Positions 10,264-19,259 of a DNA stretch of 64,000 nt are shown here, in pieces. This stretch comes from Croceicoccus bisphenolivorans. Its GTDB lineage: Bacteria > Pseudomonadota > Alphaproteobacteria > Sphingomonadales > Sphingomonadaceae. How positions within the stretch are numbered: the stretch's first letter is position 1; every line of letters begins with the position of its first letter. The notes under the pieces were generated by a model. It searched no databases. It was given only the letters and a program-made list of their open reading frames with translations, and was not told where the DNA came from. Location: contig NZ_LRSE01000005.1 of the NCBI RefSeq assembly GCF_001634625.1, forward strand, positions 186,001 through 250,000, given 5' to 3'. A program made the position numbers and the translations under genes.

Positions 10264-11222
10264 GCACGACGATAAAGCGCGGCGGCAAGGGCGTCAGGCG
10301 CGCGGCATCGGCGCGCGGCAAGAAGCGCGCGGTTGCGGGTGCAAGGGCGAAAACCGGCGGGTTCGTATCGGGCCTCTTCGCTTCGCTCGGCCTGTCCGAA
10401 ACCGCACTGCAGCGCACGTTTACCGGCGTGATCGCCCTTGTCGGCATCGCCGCCGCATGGGGCATCGCGGTCGTCGCCGGCTTGCCGTCTTTTGCGGACG
10501 AGAAGATCGGCAATCTTGCCGCAGACACCGGCTTTGCCGTGCGCCGCGTCGAAGTTCACGGCGTGGAGCGGATGGACGAGCAGGAAATCTACCGCCGTGC
10601 CATCGCCGCGCAGGCGCAGCCGATGACGCGGCTGGACGTTACGGCCCTGCGTGACGAGCTGATCACCCTGCCATGGGTGCGCGATGCGCGTGTTTCGCGC
10701 CAGCTGCCCGACACGCTGGTGATCGACGTGATCGAACGCACGCCCCACGCCGTGCTGCAGCAGGGCGAGCAATTCGTGCTGATCGACCCGACCGGCCACC
10801 GGCTGGAACCTGTCGCCCCCGCCAAGGCGCAGAACATGCTGGTGCTGAAGGGCGAGGGCGCGGCCGACCGTGCCGCCGATCTGGCAATACTGCTCGATTC
10901 TGCGCCCGCGCTGGAAAAGCAGGTGCGCGGGGCCGAATGGATCGGCAACCGGCGCTGGAACCTCACCTTCTCCACCGGACAGGTCGTCGCCCTTCCCGAA
11001 GGGGACGAGGAATCGAGCGAGGCGCTGATCGCCTTTGCCCAGATGGACGGGATGAACCGCCTGCTTGGCGGCAAGGTCGCGGTGTTCGACATGCGCGATC
11101 CCAGCAAGATCTACATGCGCGTGCCGGGCCGCGCGGCGGACGAGGCCGAGGCGCGGGCAGAAGCAAAGCGGCTGGCCGCGCAGGAAGCGGCGAATACGGG
11201 ACCACAGGCGGGGACGGAATGA
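10260..11222 (+). CDS. ftsQ: Cell division protein FtsQ
   Basis: Bitopic inner-membrane divisome protein. 320 aa: a strongly basic cytoplasmic N-terminus of ~55 residues (Lys/Arg/Gly rich), a single membrane segment near residues 57-77 (GVIALVGIAAAWGIAVVAGL), a POTRA domain starting at FAVRRVEVHGVERMDEQEI, then the FtsQ/DivIB beta domain (LPWVRDARVSRQLPDTLVIDVIERTPHAVLQ). The C-terminal Ala/Glu-rich tail is variable in the family. ATG overlaps the murB stop and its own stop overlaps the ftsA ATGATG. Confidence 0.93.
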   Translation: MSTTIKRGGKGVRRAASARGKKRAVAGARAKTGGFVSGLFASLGLSETALQRTFTGVIALVGIAAAWGIAVVAGLPSFADEKIGNLAADTGFAVRRVEVHGVERMDEQEIYRRAIAAQAQPMTRLDVTALRDELITLPWVRDARVSRQLPDTLVIDVIERTPHAVLQQGEQFVLIDPTGHRLEPVAPAKAQNMLVLKGEGAADRAADLAILLDSAPALEKQVRGAEWIGNRRWNLTFSTGQVVALPEGDEESSEALIAFAQMDGMNRLLGGKVAVFDMRDPSKIYMRVPGRAADEAEARAEAKRLAAQEAANTGPQAGTE

Positions 11223-12478
11223 TGGCGAACCTACGGATCGAAAAGGTTTTCGGCGCGATCAACATCGGTTCTTTCCGCATCTCGGCGATGATCGCCGGGC
11301 TGACGGGCGATGGCGAGATGATCGTGCTGGGTTCCGGCCACCGCGCGGCGGACGGCATCCGGCGCGGCTACGTGACCGACATGGATGCGGCCAGCCACGC
11401 CATTCGCGATGCCATCGAACGCGCCGAACGCGCCGCCGATACGCAAGTCTCCTCCGTCTGGATCGGCTGCGCCAATGCGGGGTTGATGAGCGAGATCCGC
11501 GAAGTCGATATCGAGATCGGCGGCCGCCGGATCGATCAGGACGATGTCGAATACCTCTTGGCAGAAGCGCGCGACCGTATCGTGCCGCAGATCGGCGAGC
11601 CGAAGGTCGTCCTCCACGCCCAGCCCGCGCATTACGTGCTGGACGGGGCGCAGGGCGTGTCGAACCCGCGCGGGCTACATGCCCAGCGCCTTGCCGTTGC
11701 CGTTCACGTGATGGAGGCGGAGGCTGGCCCTCTTCGCAACCTCATGGAAGCGGTGCAGAACGCGCATCTGGAGGTAGAGGGCGTCGTCGGCGCCGCGGTT
11801 GCCAGCGGCCATGCCTGCCTGACAGAGGAAGAGCGCGAGCTTGGCGTCGCGGTCGTCGATTTCGGGGCCGAGGTTACGCATGTCTCGGTCCATGTCGGCG
11901 GGATGCTCGTTGGCGTATCGGTCCTGCCCTACGGTTCCAACGAACTGACCGACGCCATTGCCGGCGCATTCGGCGTTCGCCGCACGCAGGCGGAGCGGTT
12001 GAAGTGCGTCTTCGGCTCTGCCATCGCCAGCCCGACCGACCACCGCGAGAAAATCCCCGTCACCGATGGCGGAGAGGAAGTGCCGCGCGCGGACCTTATC
12101 TCCACCATCAACGGCCAGCTTTCGCGCTGGACCGACGACGTGGCCCGCGCGCTGAAGGGCATGGGTTTCGTAACGGGGCGCGGCGGCAACGGGCGGCAGA
12201 TCGTGATCACCGGCGGCGGCGCGGAACTGGCAGGCCTTGCCGACTATGTGCAGCAGGCGCTGGCCAAACCCGTGCGCACCGGTCGCCCCCCTGCGATGAA
12301 GGGCCTTCCCGAAGCCCACGCGACACCGGGCTTTGCCGCGCTTGCGGGCCTCGTGCTTTACGCGGCGGCGGACCCGATCGACATCCGCACCCACGGTTCG
12401 GCATGGCAGACGACGAGCCGCTTCGGGCGGATGAACCTCGCCGGACGGGTCATGCGGGCTATTCGGGAATATTTCTAG
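11219..12478 (+). CDS. ftsA: Cell division protein FtsA (actin-like FtsZ membrane tether)
   Basis: Actin-fold ATPase that anchors FtsZ to the membrane. 419 aa. N-terminal phosphate-1 region FGAINIGSFRISAMIAG, SHDS-type insertion domain, then the VAVVDFGAEVTHVSVHVGG phosphate-2 region and the VITGGGAELAGLADYVQ adenosine region. The C-terminal amphipathic membrane-targeting helix is present (GRVMRAIREYF). The first loop reads INIGSF rather than the common LDIGTSK, a variation seen in alphaproteobacterial FtsA. The start is ATGATG overlapping the ftsQ stop; either ATG could be used. Confidence 0.95.
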   Translation: MMANLRIEKVFGAINIGSFRISAMIAGLTGDGEMIVLGSGHRAADGIRRGYVTDMDAASHAIRDAIERAERAADTQVSSVWIGCANAGLMSEIREVDIEIGGRRIDQDDVEYLLAEARDRIVPQIGEPKVVLHAQPAHYVLDGAQGVSNPRGLHAQRLAVAVHVMEAEAGPLRNLMEAVQNAHLEVEGVVGAAVASGHACLTEEERELGVAVVDFGAEVTHVSVHVGGMLVGVSVLPYGSNELTDAIAGAFGVRRTQAERLKCVFGSAIASPTDHREKIPVTDGGEEVPRADLISTINGQLSRWTDDVARALKGMGFVTGRGGNGRQIVITGGGAELAGLADYVQQALAKPVRTGRPPAMKGLPEAHATPGFAALAGLVLYAAADPIDIRTHGSAWQTTSRFGRMNLAGRVMRAIREYF

Positions 12479-12524
12479 AGCGCTCAAGCCAAAGTGGTAC
12501 TTTGGCTTGGTTGGTGAGAGCGCT
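12477..12524 (+). repeat. Hairpin flanked by 8-bp direct repeats, downstream of ftsA
   Basis: AGAGCGCT occurs at 12477-12484 and again at 12517-12524. Between the copies lies a perfect 11-bp inverted repeat, CAAGCCAAAGT / ACTTTGGCTTG (12485-12495 and 12499-12509), with loop GGT. The hairpin could end ftsA transcription, but no T-run follows. The direct repeats flanking a perfect hairpin look like a miniature insertion with target duplication, or a small family of dispersed palindromes. Confidence 0.6.
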
Positions 12525-12555
12525 GCCGTCTCCGCCATGGGGTGGGTAGCAGTCA

Positions 12556-12885
12556 TCAGACCCCGAGCTTATAAGCATCGAATGTGTAAGCTGCGACTGT
12601 CCCTAGAAACCACGGCACCGCGTACGCTATTATGATCGGCCAAGAAATGCCCGATACCACCACGACAACAATGGCGGCGAAAAAAGGGACTGCACTTAAT
12701 ACCCTAGCGAGCGTTGATGTCGGTGTCGGCGTCACGAAGATGCGGTCCGTTTGAATAAGACCTTCAAGCACTCCGGCGATAGCGCCCCCGACAACCGCAA
12801 TTATGAGATAGCCTGTGCGCTCTGCTAGCAGAAACGAGCCGGTGTATACCAACAGCAGCACAGTGAGACGTGCGAGGTAAATCAA
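12556..12885 (-). CDS. Small integral membrane protein, unknown function
   Basis: 109 aa, very hydrophobic, with three or four predicted membrane segments (near residues 5-20, 25-45, 65-85 and 87-105) and few charged residues. I do not recognise a family. It is read opposite to the dcw cluster and splits ftsA from ftsZ together with the LRR gene and two repeat elements. The start would be a TTG with AGG upstream and a perfect 12-bp palindrome TGCAGGCCTGCA (12886-12897) just before it. Base composition is visibly less GC-rich than the neighbouring mur/fts genes, consistent with a later insertion. Confidence 0.6.
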   Translation of the reverse strand: MIYLARLTVLLLVYTGSFLLAERTGYLIIAVVGGAIAGVLEGLIQTDRIFVTPTPTSTLARVLSAVPFFAAIVVVVVSGISWPIIIAYAVPWFLGTVAAYTFDAYKLGV

Positions 12886-12983
12886 TGCAGGCCTGCACTG
12901 AACATCACTTCATGGGACATCGATCTTTGTTAGTGTCTACCCGGTATGTCCGCAACCGGGTCGTTAGTTGACATCCCAAGATC

Positions 12984-13080
12984 GTCATCCCCGCGAAGGC
13001 GGGGATCCAGACGGGAACGTTGCAGCCTCACGCTGGATTGTCCCTCGGGACATTGCGTTCCCCGCCTTCGCGGGAATGAC
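12984..13080. repeat. Inverted pair of palindromic (REP-like) repeats
   Basis: Copy 1 (12984-13008) begins GTCATCCCCGCGAAGGCGGG; copy 2 (13058-13080) is nearly its reverse complement, ending CCTTCGCGGGAATGAC. Each copy folds into a hairpin (CCCCGC-GAAG-GCGGGG in copy 1), and the two face each other across ~50 bp. This head-to-head layout is that of dispersed extragenic palindromes found in many proteobacterial genomes. There is no coding capacity in between. Confidence 0.75.
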
Positions 13081-13128
13081 AAAAAGCGAGCATGGCGCGA
13101 GTTTACAGTTGGCCTACCGGGCGACCCC

Positions 13129-13794
13129 CTACCGCCGCCACTTCCGCCCCGGCCAGTGTTCCGGGCTGAACCAGTCACACGCAATATCGGGGCGCGCGTC
13201 GGCCAGCGCCATGAAACCTTCGAAGGTCGAGACCGACTTTGCGCAGCGCAGCTTTGTGAGGTTGCGGCAGGTGATCAGCGGGGACAGGTCCTTGTCCGCG
13301 ACGGTGGTGTTCACCAGCCACAGTTCCTCGAACGTGAAGCCGTCCAGCGGGTCGAGGCTTTCCAGTCTCTGCGCCGTGTTGATCGACCCGTCGAGGTTCA
13401 GCTTCACCAGCCGGTCCTTCAACGGGCGGATCCAGCGCAAGTCCGACAGGTGTTTCGCATTCTCGATATCGAGATGGGTGAGCTGCGGCAGGCGGGTCAG
13501 CGGAGTGAAATCCGTGATGTTGCGCGGGGAATCGAGCCGCAGCTTTTTCAGCTTCTTGAGCCGCGCCAGCCCCTCGATCGTGTTCGCCGTTACCGGCCAT
13601 TCCAGCTTCAGTTCGGTCAGGTTCTCCAACTCGCAGATCTCGTCGAGGAAATCCTGATTGACCGCGCTGGCGACAAGGAACTTCAGGTTCCGGCGGGTCG
13701 AGATGCCGCGAAACGAATTCTTCTCGCGGTGGTGGACCCCCATGTCGGAATCCGGCCCGATGCCAAGCGCGTCGCTAAATTCGTCCTTCTCCAT
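13129..13794 (-). CDS. Leucine-rich-repeat protein
   Basis: 221 aa with no signal peptide or membrane segment. From about residue 55 it shows successive ~22-25-residue leucine-rich repeats of the LxxLxL type (ENLTELKLEWPV, KKLKKLRLDSP, PQLTHLDIEN, RLVKLNLDGS, FEELWLVNT, RNLTKLRCAKS). Such repeats usually form a protein-binding solenoid; the partner is unknown. The gene is opposite to ftsZ, in the interruption between ftsA and ftsZ. The ATG at 13794 lacks a clear ribosome site; an internal ATG at 13743 is possible. The product ends in a basic tail (PGRKWRR). Confidence 0.72.
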   Translation of the reverse strand: MEKDEFSDALGIGPDSDMGVHHREKNSFRGISTRRNLKFLVASAVNQDFLDEICELENLTELKLEWPVTANTIEGLARLKKLKKLRLDSPRNITDFTPLTRLPQLTHLDIENAKHLSDLRWIRPLKDRLVKLNLDGSINTAQRLESLDPLDGFTFEELWLVNTTVADKDLSPLITCRNLTKLRCAKSVSTFEGFMALADARPDIACDWFSPEHWPGRKWRR

Positions 13795-14177
13795 GGGGAG
13801 GGGAGCCTAATGCCGGTTTTTCCCGCCAGCCAGTCCCATGTGGCCGGGCGAAGCGGATATTTTCCTACAGCTTCCACGCGGCATAGAATCCGCGCCATGA
13901 ACGCCGCCGCCGCAACCTGTCACCTTGACGCCATGTGCCGAAACCCGCGCAAACCCGTCAGTCCGCGCCGGTTTTGGCGGGTGACAGGGTGTCACCTTTG
14001 TCACCCTGTTCGCGCCGATGATTCGCCGATCGCGGCCAGTTGCCGCCGTGGTGCGCCGAAATCCCGACGACAGGTGTGGAAATCCCCGCAAATCCTTTGC
14101 CCCGCCGATTCGTTCTGTGGCACAAAGAGGGTCAATTTCGGGGGCACGCTGGACGCAGCGATTTTGCGGAGACGTTC
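13795..14177 (+). promoter_or_regulatory. ftsZ upstream region with a TGTCACC palindrome cluster
   Basis: 383 bp without a gene, between the LRR gene and ftsZ. It holds a perfect inverted repeat GGTGACA-GGG-TGTCACC (13980-13996), a further TGTCACC half-site directly after it (13999-14005) and another upstream (13918-13924). Two GATTC (GANTC, CcrM-type methylation) sites lie at 14020-14024 and 14107-14111; in Caulobacter the ftsZ promoter is known to be tuned by GANTC methylation. No clear -35/-10 pair could be fixed. The GGAG at 14168-14171 is the ftsZ ribosome site. Confidence 0.5.
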
Positions 14178-15647
14178 ATGAGCATCAATATCGGACCACC
14201 GGCAGTCGAGGAACTGCGGCCACGCATCACCGTCATCGGTGTGGGCGGGGCAGGTGGCAACGCCATCGCCAACATGATCCGCGCCGAGATAGAGGGCGTG
14301 GATTTCGTCGTGTCGAACACCGACGCGCAGGCACTCAACAATTCCATCGCGGAAGACCGCATCCAGCTTGGGCCTGAAATCACGCAGGGCCTTGGCGCCG
14401 GATCGCGGCCCGAAGTGGGGCGCGCTGCGGCAGAGGAAACGCTGCACGAGATCGACCGGATGCTCGACGGTGTGCACATGTGCTTCATTGCGGCCGGCAT
14501 GGGCGGCGGCACCGGCACGGGCGCGGCCCCCGTCATCGCCAAGGCGGCGCGTGAAAAGGGCGTGCTGACTGTCGGCGTGGTGACCAAGCCCTTCATGTTC
14601 GAAGGCTCGCGCCGCATGCGCTCGGCAGAGGCGGGGATCGAGGAGCTGCAGAAGCACGTCGACACCCTGATCGTCATTCCGAACCAGAACCTGTTCCTGG
14701 TCGCCAGCCCCGACACCACTTTCAAGGAAGCCTTCGCGCTGGCCGACGAAGTGCTGCAGCAGGGCGTGCGTTCGATCACCGACCTGATGGTGATGCCCGG
14801 CCTCATCAACCTCGACTTTGCCGACGTGCGTTCGGTGATGGGAGAGATGGGCAAGGCGATGATGGGCACCGGAGAGGCGGAGGGCGACAACCGCGCACTC
14901 GAAGCCGCCGAAAAGGCGATCGCCAACCCGCTGCTCGACGGCGTGTCGATGGCGGGCGCGAAGGGCGTCATCGTTTCGATCATCGGGGGCGAGGATATGC
15001 GCCTGATGGAAGTGGACGAAGCCGCGAACCACATCCGCGAACTGGTCGATCCCGACGCGAACATCATCTGGGGTTCGGCCTTCAATCCCGACCTTGCCGG
15101 CAAGATCCGCGTTTCGGTCGTCGCCACCGGCATCGACCAGTCGGCAGAGGGCGCACAGCCAGCCGCCGCGCCGCAGGGCTTTTCGCTGGGATCGGGCCGC
15201 GCGCCGATGCGTCCCGGCATGGCTCCGGCACCGCAGGCGGCACAGCCCGCACCTGCACCCGAACAGCCTGCCGCCGTGCCGCAGGGTTACGGCAACGAAC
15301 CTGCAGCGCCTGCAGTCGAAGACGAGCCTTTCGACCTGCCGCTCGAACTGGCAGAGGAAGCCGAGCCGGAACCCGCACCCCAGTCGCGGACCGACGAATT
15401 GCTGCTGGGCGGCGATTTTGAAGATGCCTCGCAGCGTCCGGCAGTCACCGGCGGCTGGCACCCGACCACCGCCAACGACGAACAGCCGGCGCGCGCCACC
15501 GGAGTGACCAGCGGCGGCAGCACCCTGTTCGAACGGATGGCCAGCATCTCGCGCCCGCAGTCTTCCGAACCACCGGCGCGGGACGATGACGATGACGACA
15601 GCGCGACGCTCAACATCCCGCGTTTCCTGGGCCGGCATAACCGCTGA
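14178..15647 (+). CDS. ftsZ: Cell division GTPase FtsZ
   Basis: Tubulin-like GTPase forming the Z-ring. 489 aa, long as in alphaproteobacteria. GTP-binding domain with [11 protein letters not shown] near residues 19-29 and the tubulin signature GGGTGTG at about 109-115; the T7 loop [11 protein letters not shown] is near 215. From about residue 330 a Pro/Ala/Glu-rich linker leads to the conserved C-terminal peptide ([12 protein letters not shown]), which binds FtsA and other partners. ATG with GGAG spaced correctly. Its last 62 bases also encode the start of the next protein in another frame. Confidence 0.97.
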   Translation: MSINIGPPAVEELRPRITVIGVGGAGGNAIANMIRAEIEGVDFVVSNTDAQALNNSIAEDRIQLGPEITQGLGAGSRPEVGRAAAEETLHEIDRMLDGVHMCFIAAGMGGGTGTGAAPVIAKAAREKGVLTVGVVTKPFMFEGSRRMRSAEAGIEELQKHVDTLIVIPNQNLFLVASPDTTFKEAFALADEVLQQGVRSITDLMVMPGLINLDFADVRSVMGEMGKAMMGTGEAEGDNRALEAAEKAIANPLLDGVSMAGAKGVIVSIIGGEDMRLMEVDEAANHIRELVDPDANIIWGSAFNPDLAGKIRVSVVATGIDQSAEGAQPAAAPQGFSLGSGRAPMRPGMAPAPQAAQPAPAPEQPAAVPQGYGNEPAAPAVEDEPFDLPLELAEEAEPEPAPQSRTDELLLGGDFEDASQRPAVTGGWHPTTANDEQPARATGVTSGGSTLFERMASISRPQSSEPPARDDDDDDSATLNIPRFLGRHNR

Positions 15648-16584
15648 TCGCGCCATAGGGTACAGCAGCCGCCGCCGTGGGCCGAAATGGCTCGCGGCGG
15701 CGGTTCTGCTTGCGTGCCTTGCGAATCCGGCGGCAGCGCAGGCCGTGCGGACGGTTGCGGATTCGAACGAACGCGCGCTGGAAGATGCCCGCGAACGGCT
15801 GGGCCGCAACGCCGGCGACGTTGCCGCACTGCGCGATGCGATCCAGGCGGCAATGCGGCTGGGCAAGCTGGACATGGCAGGTCTCTACGCCCTGCGCGCC
15901 CAGCAGCTTGCGCCAAAAGATCCGGTGATCATGGCCGCGCGCGGCGCGATCCAGATCCACGAGGGGCGACCGAAGGAAGGGCTGGCCCTGTTCGCGCAGG
16001 CCGACAAGGCGGGCGTGGCGCCGGATGCCTTCGTCGCCGATCGCGCGCTGGGTTACGACCTGATCGGTGACCAGCCATCGGCCCAATACTACTACGCCGT
16101 GGCGCGGCGGCAGTCTCCGGATGACGAGGTGCTGCGCCGCTATGCGCTCAGCCTTGCGATCATCGGCGATTTTGACACCGGCGATGCCATGCTGCGCCCC
16201 TTGCTCAACGTGCAGGACCGGCCGGCATGGCGCATCCACGCCTTCATGCTGGCGATTAACGGCCGCGCGGCGGAGGCGAAGGACGTGCTGGCCACGATCC
16301 TGCCTGCCGAACTTGCAACGCAACTTGGCCCCTACATGGACGCGATGCCGCGCCTGTCGCGCGCGCAGCAGGCAGCGGCAGCGAATCTCGGCCTGTTTCC
16401 GGCGCTTGCCGGTTTGCCGCAAGGGGTTGCCGGTCAGCCCGCCATGGCAAGCCGCGCTCCGCGCCGCCGGCCCGATGCTGCACCGGTGTTCGGCACCAGC
16501 GCGAGAGAAGGGCGAAAGTCCGGAATCGACAGCAACTTTCTCGACGATGCTGCACGCTCCGAAGCGGACGATCACGAGGAATAG
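15586..16584 (+). CDS. Exported TPR-like protein overlapping ftsZ
   Basis: 332 aa. An arginine-rich N-terminus ([27 protein letters not shown]) looks like a signal peptide with cleavage after AAAQA near residue 52, so it is probably periplasmic. The mature part has helical repeats of TPR type (for example [35 protein letters not shown] and [35 protein letters not shown]). No catalytic motif. The only usable starts in this frame (ATG 15586 or 15592) lie inside ftsZ, giving an overlap of about 62 bp. Position after ftsZ suggests co-transcription and perhaps an envelope or division role, which is inference. Confidence 0.78.
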   Translation: MTMTTARRSTSRVSWAGITADRAIGYSSRRRGPKWLAAAVLLACLANPAAAQAVRTVADSNERALEDARERLGRNAGDVAALRDAIQAAMRLGKLDMAGLYALRAQQLAPKDPVIMAARGAIQIHEGRPKEGLALFAQADKAGVAPDAFVADRALGYDLIGDQPSAQYYYAVARRQSPDDEVLRRYALSLAIIGDFDTGDAMLRPLLNVQDRPAWRIHAFMLAINGRAAEAKDVLATILPAELATQLGPYMDAMPRLSRAQQAAAANLGLFPALAGLPQGVAGQPAMASRAPRRRPDAAPVFGTSAREGRKSGIDSNFLDDAARSEADDHEE

Positions 16585-16746
16585 CGGGCGGCTTTCCACG
16601 GCCCATACCGGCCTTGTCCACAAGCTACGCACATGTCTGTCGACTTATGCCCGACCAGTTGCGAAGCCTGCATTGTGCAACATGGGCGTAACGATTCATG
16701 AAGGCCATCGGATCGTTAACCAACCCCAATTCACGGACGGACGCAT

Positions 16747-17253
16747 ATGAGAACAGACCGGCACGAGGACGAACGCGACGATGATGCCGCGCCGGTCGAC
16801 ATGCTGGTCTCGCTGTTCGAAGCGCGCGGCTGGCCATACGAACTGATCGGCGAGGACGAGGTTTCCGGCGAAGTCGAAGGCGCTTGGGCGAAGTACCAGC
16901 TGCGCGCGATCTGGCGACGGGAGGACAATGTCCTGCAACTGTTGTGCCTGCCCGAAGTGCGCGTTTCGGACGACAAGCGAACGCAGATGTTCGAGCTGCT
17001 CAGCCTCGTCAACGAACAGATCTGGCTCGGCCATTTCGATCTTTGGTCGGCGGGTTCGGTCCTGCTTTATCGCCACGGCCTGATGCTGGGCGACGATGGC
17101 CTGCTGTCGATCAGCCAGGCGCAGATGGCGGTGGAACACGCGGTTGAGGAATGCGACCGGTTCTATCCTGCGTTCCAGTTCGTGCTGTGGGGCGGGCGCA
17201 CTCCTGCCGACGCCTTGGCCGGCGCTCTGATCGACGCAGCGGGAGAGGCCTGA
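16747..17253 (+). CDS. YbjN-domain protein
   Basis: 168 aa. After an acidic N-terminus (HEDERDDDAAPVDML) it follows the YbjN / type III secretion chaperone-like sensory fold: LFEARGWPYELIGEDEVSGEVEG, a central beta sheet with LQLLCLPEVRVSDDKR, then helices ending DRFYPAFQFVLWGGRTPADAL. The molecular role of YbjN proteins is poorly defined. Three bases separate its stop from proC, so the two are co-transcribed, as in many sphingomonads and their relatives. Confidence 0.8.
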   Translation: MRTDRHEDERDDDAAPVDMLVSLFEARGWPYELIGEDEVSGEVEGAWAKYQLRAIWRREDNVLQLLCLPEVRVSDDKRTQMFELLSLVNEQIWLGHFDLWSAGSVLLYRHGLMLGDDGLLSISQAQMAVEHAVEECDRFYPAFQFVLWGGRTPADALAGALIDAAGEA

Positions 17254-17256
17254 GCG

Positions 17257-18066
17257 ATGGGCACTTTTCATGGCCGGATGCTGCTGATCGGTTGCGGCAA
17301 CATGGGTGGCGCGATGCTGGCCGGATGGCTGCGTGGCGGTATTGCGGCGGATGTCTTCACCGTCGTCGACCCCTATGTCGAAAGTGTGCCGGATGGCGTG
17401 CGGCTCCTGCGCACGATGCCGCAGGAAACCTTCGATGTCGTGCAACTGGCGATCAAGCCGCAGGGTTTGGTGTCCGCCGTGCCCGACATCGAGCCGGTGC
17501 TGGGCCCCGATACGCTGGTACTTTCGCTGCTGGCAGGCGTTGAATTGAGCACGCTGGCCGAATGCTTCCCGCGCGCCGAGGGCATCGTACGATTGATGCC
17601 CAACCTCTCGGCCGCACTCGGTAAGTCGCCCGTGGCGCTCGCGGGCAATGGCCTTGCCGCTGATCGCACGGCCATGGTCGATGCGCTGATCGCGCCGTTG
17701 GGTCAGGGCGAGTGGATCGAGGAGGAAAGCTTCGACCTCGTTACCGCGCTGGCGGGATCGGGTCCGGCCTTCGTCTACCGTTTCATCGATGCGCTGGGTA
17801 CGGCTGCCGCAGAGCTTGGTCTACCTGAAGAGCAGGCCCACCGGCTGGCGCTTGCCACTGTCGATGGCGCGGCAGCGCTTGCCGCCATCAGCGAACATTC
17901 CCCCGGCGAACTGGCCCGAAGGGTGGCTTCGCCCGGCGGCGTGACGGAAGCGGGACTGCGCACACTTGACCTGCATGGGAGCCTTGTCGGCCTTGTGACA
18001 GACACCTTGCGCGATGCGGCCCGGCGCAGCGCCGAAATGGCGGCACAAGCGCGAAAGCAGAGCTGA
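17257..18066 (+). CDS. proC: Pyrroline-5-carboxylate reductase ProC
   Basis: Last step of proline synthesis: NAD(P)H-dependent reduction of pyrroline-5-carboxylate. 269 aa. N-terminal Rossmann loop LIGCGNMGGAMLAGW near residue 8, VQLAIKPQ near 60, and the C-terminal family signature VTALAGSGPAFVYRFIDAL near 170, followed by SPGGVTEAGLRTL near 225. ATG with GAGAGG upstream, directly after the YbjN gene. Confidence 0.94.
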   Translation: MGTFHGRMLLIGCGNMGGAMLAGWLRGGIAADVFTVVDPYVESVPDGVRLLRTMPQETFDVVQLAIKPQGLVSAVPDIEPVLGPDTLVLSLLAGVELSTLAECFPRAEGIVRLMPNLSAALGKSPVALAGNGLAADRTAMVDALIAPLGQGEWIEEESFDLVTALAGSGPAFVYRFIDALGTAAAELGLPEEQAHRLALATVDGAAALAAISEHSPGELARRVASPGGVTEAGLRTLDLHGSLVGLVTDTLRDAARRSAEMAAQARKQS

Positions 18067-18225
18067 AACATTCTGTTACAATACTTAACGCATTGTTTTC
18101 GTTTGCCCTGAACGATTTGGCGGCCGCGGTGCAATGACCGGTTTTCCTTGAATTTACCTCCCACAATCGCGATATTGTCGGAGACGGCCCCGTTTGTGAG
18201 GGCTGAAAAGGAGTTTTAGGAACAC

Positions 18226-18972
18226 ATGGCAAACTGGAACGACCCCCAGCCCACACGACAGGGCTTCGGCGCAGCTCCGGGCCTTAATCCGAGTGTGCCG
18301 AGCACGCGCGCCGGCTTCGATGCCGGCCTGCGCAAGTACATGCTGTCGATCTACAACTACATGGCATCGGGCGTGCTGCTTTCGGGCATCGTCGCCATCG
18401 TCATGGCGAACACCGCGTTCGGGGTTGGCATCATCACGTCGCCGCTGATGTGGCTGATCGTGCTCTCTCCGCTTGCGATTGTCTTCGCCATGAGCTTCGG
18501 CGCAAACCGCTTTTCGCAAGGTACGCTGCAGATCCTGTTCTGGGCGTTCGCGACGCTGATGGGCATGAGCATGTCGACGATCTTCCTCGTCTACACCGGC
18601 GAATCGATCGCGGCGACGTTCTTCGCCACTGCTGGTGCATTCGCCGGCCTGTCGCTGTTCGGCTACACCACGAAAAAGGACCTGTCGGGCTTCGGCAGCT
18701 TCCTGATCATGGGCGTCATCGGCCTTATCATCGCGTCGGTGATCAACCTCTTCCTGCAGAGCAGCGCACTGTATTGGGCAATCAGCTTCCTTGGTGTCCT
18801 GATCTTCGCAGGCCTCACCGCCTATGACACGCAGCGGCTGAAGGCCCAGTACTATCACCTCGCCGGAACCGACTTCATCGGCAAGGCCGTGATCCTGGGC
18901 GCACTGTCGCTGTATCTGGACTTCATCAACATGTTCCAGTTCCTGCTTGCTTTCATGGGCCAGCGCGACTGA
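18226..18972 (+). CDS. Bax inhibitor-1 / YccA family membrane protein
   Basis: 248 aa with seven predicted membrane segments after a ~40-residue polar N-terminus. The family pattern is clear: RKYMLSIYNYMASGVLLSGIVA, a TLMGMSMSTIFLVYTGESIAATF segment, then FAGLTAYDTQRLKAQY and ALSLYLDFINMFQFLL near the end. Members are proposed calcium-leak channels or protease modulators of the inner membrane. AAGGAG stands before the ATG. A strong terminator follows the gene. Confidence 0.92.
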   Translation: MANWNDPQPTRQGFGAAPGLNPSVPSTRAGFDAGLRKYMLSIYNYMASGVLLSGIVAIVMANTAFGVGIITSPLMWLIVLSPLAIVFAMSFGANRFSQGTLQILFWAFATLMGMSMSTIFLVYTGESIAATFFATAGAFAGLSLFGYTTKKDLSGFGSFLIMGVIGLIIASVINLFLQSSALYWAISFLGVLIFAGLTAYDTQRLKAQYYHLAGTDFIGKAVILGALSLYLDFINMFQFLLAFMGQRD

Positions 18973-19025
18973 GCATGACCGGCCCGGCGGAAAATTCCCG
19001 CCGGATCGTGACCGAGAAAAGATGA

Positions 19026-19062
19026 CGCCCGGCCGGTTCATCCACGCCGGGCGTTTTCGTTT
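19026..19062 (+). terminator. Rho-independent terminator after the BI-1 gene
   Basis: Stem CGCCCGGC (19026-19033) pairs with GCCGGGCG (19046-19053), followed at once by TTTTCGTTT. It lies 54 bp past the BI-1 stop codon. Confidence 0.85.
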
Positions 19063-19259
19063 GCCCGTCTCTCACAGCCCGTCGGTAATTCGCGTCGGCT
19101 CGTCTTTTTTGCCTGTGGATCATCAGGGCAGGGATGATGCACCGTGGTTCGCGGCGATGCATGATCGGGGCAGCGCCAGCTTGCGTCTTAATCCTGCCGC
19201 AAGCCGGGTTCATGCACACTGGCAAGACATTCAATTTTGCGGGAAAGAGGGCCGATCAG

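Noticed and set aside
12916-13128. Protein-coding frames across the palindromic repeat pair (for example 12946-14181 on the + strand)
   Set aside because: They read through repeats and antisense to the LRR gene; no conserved content or ribosome site.
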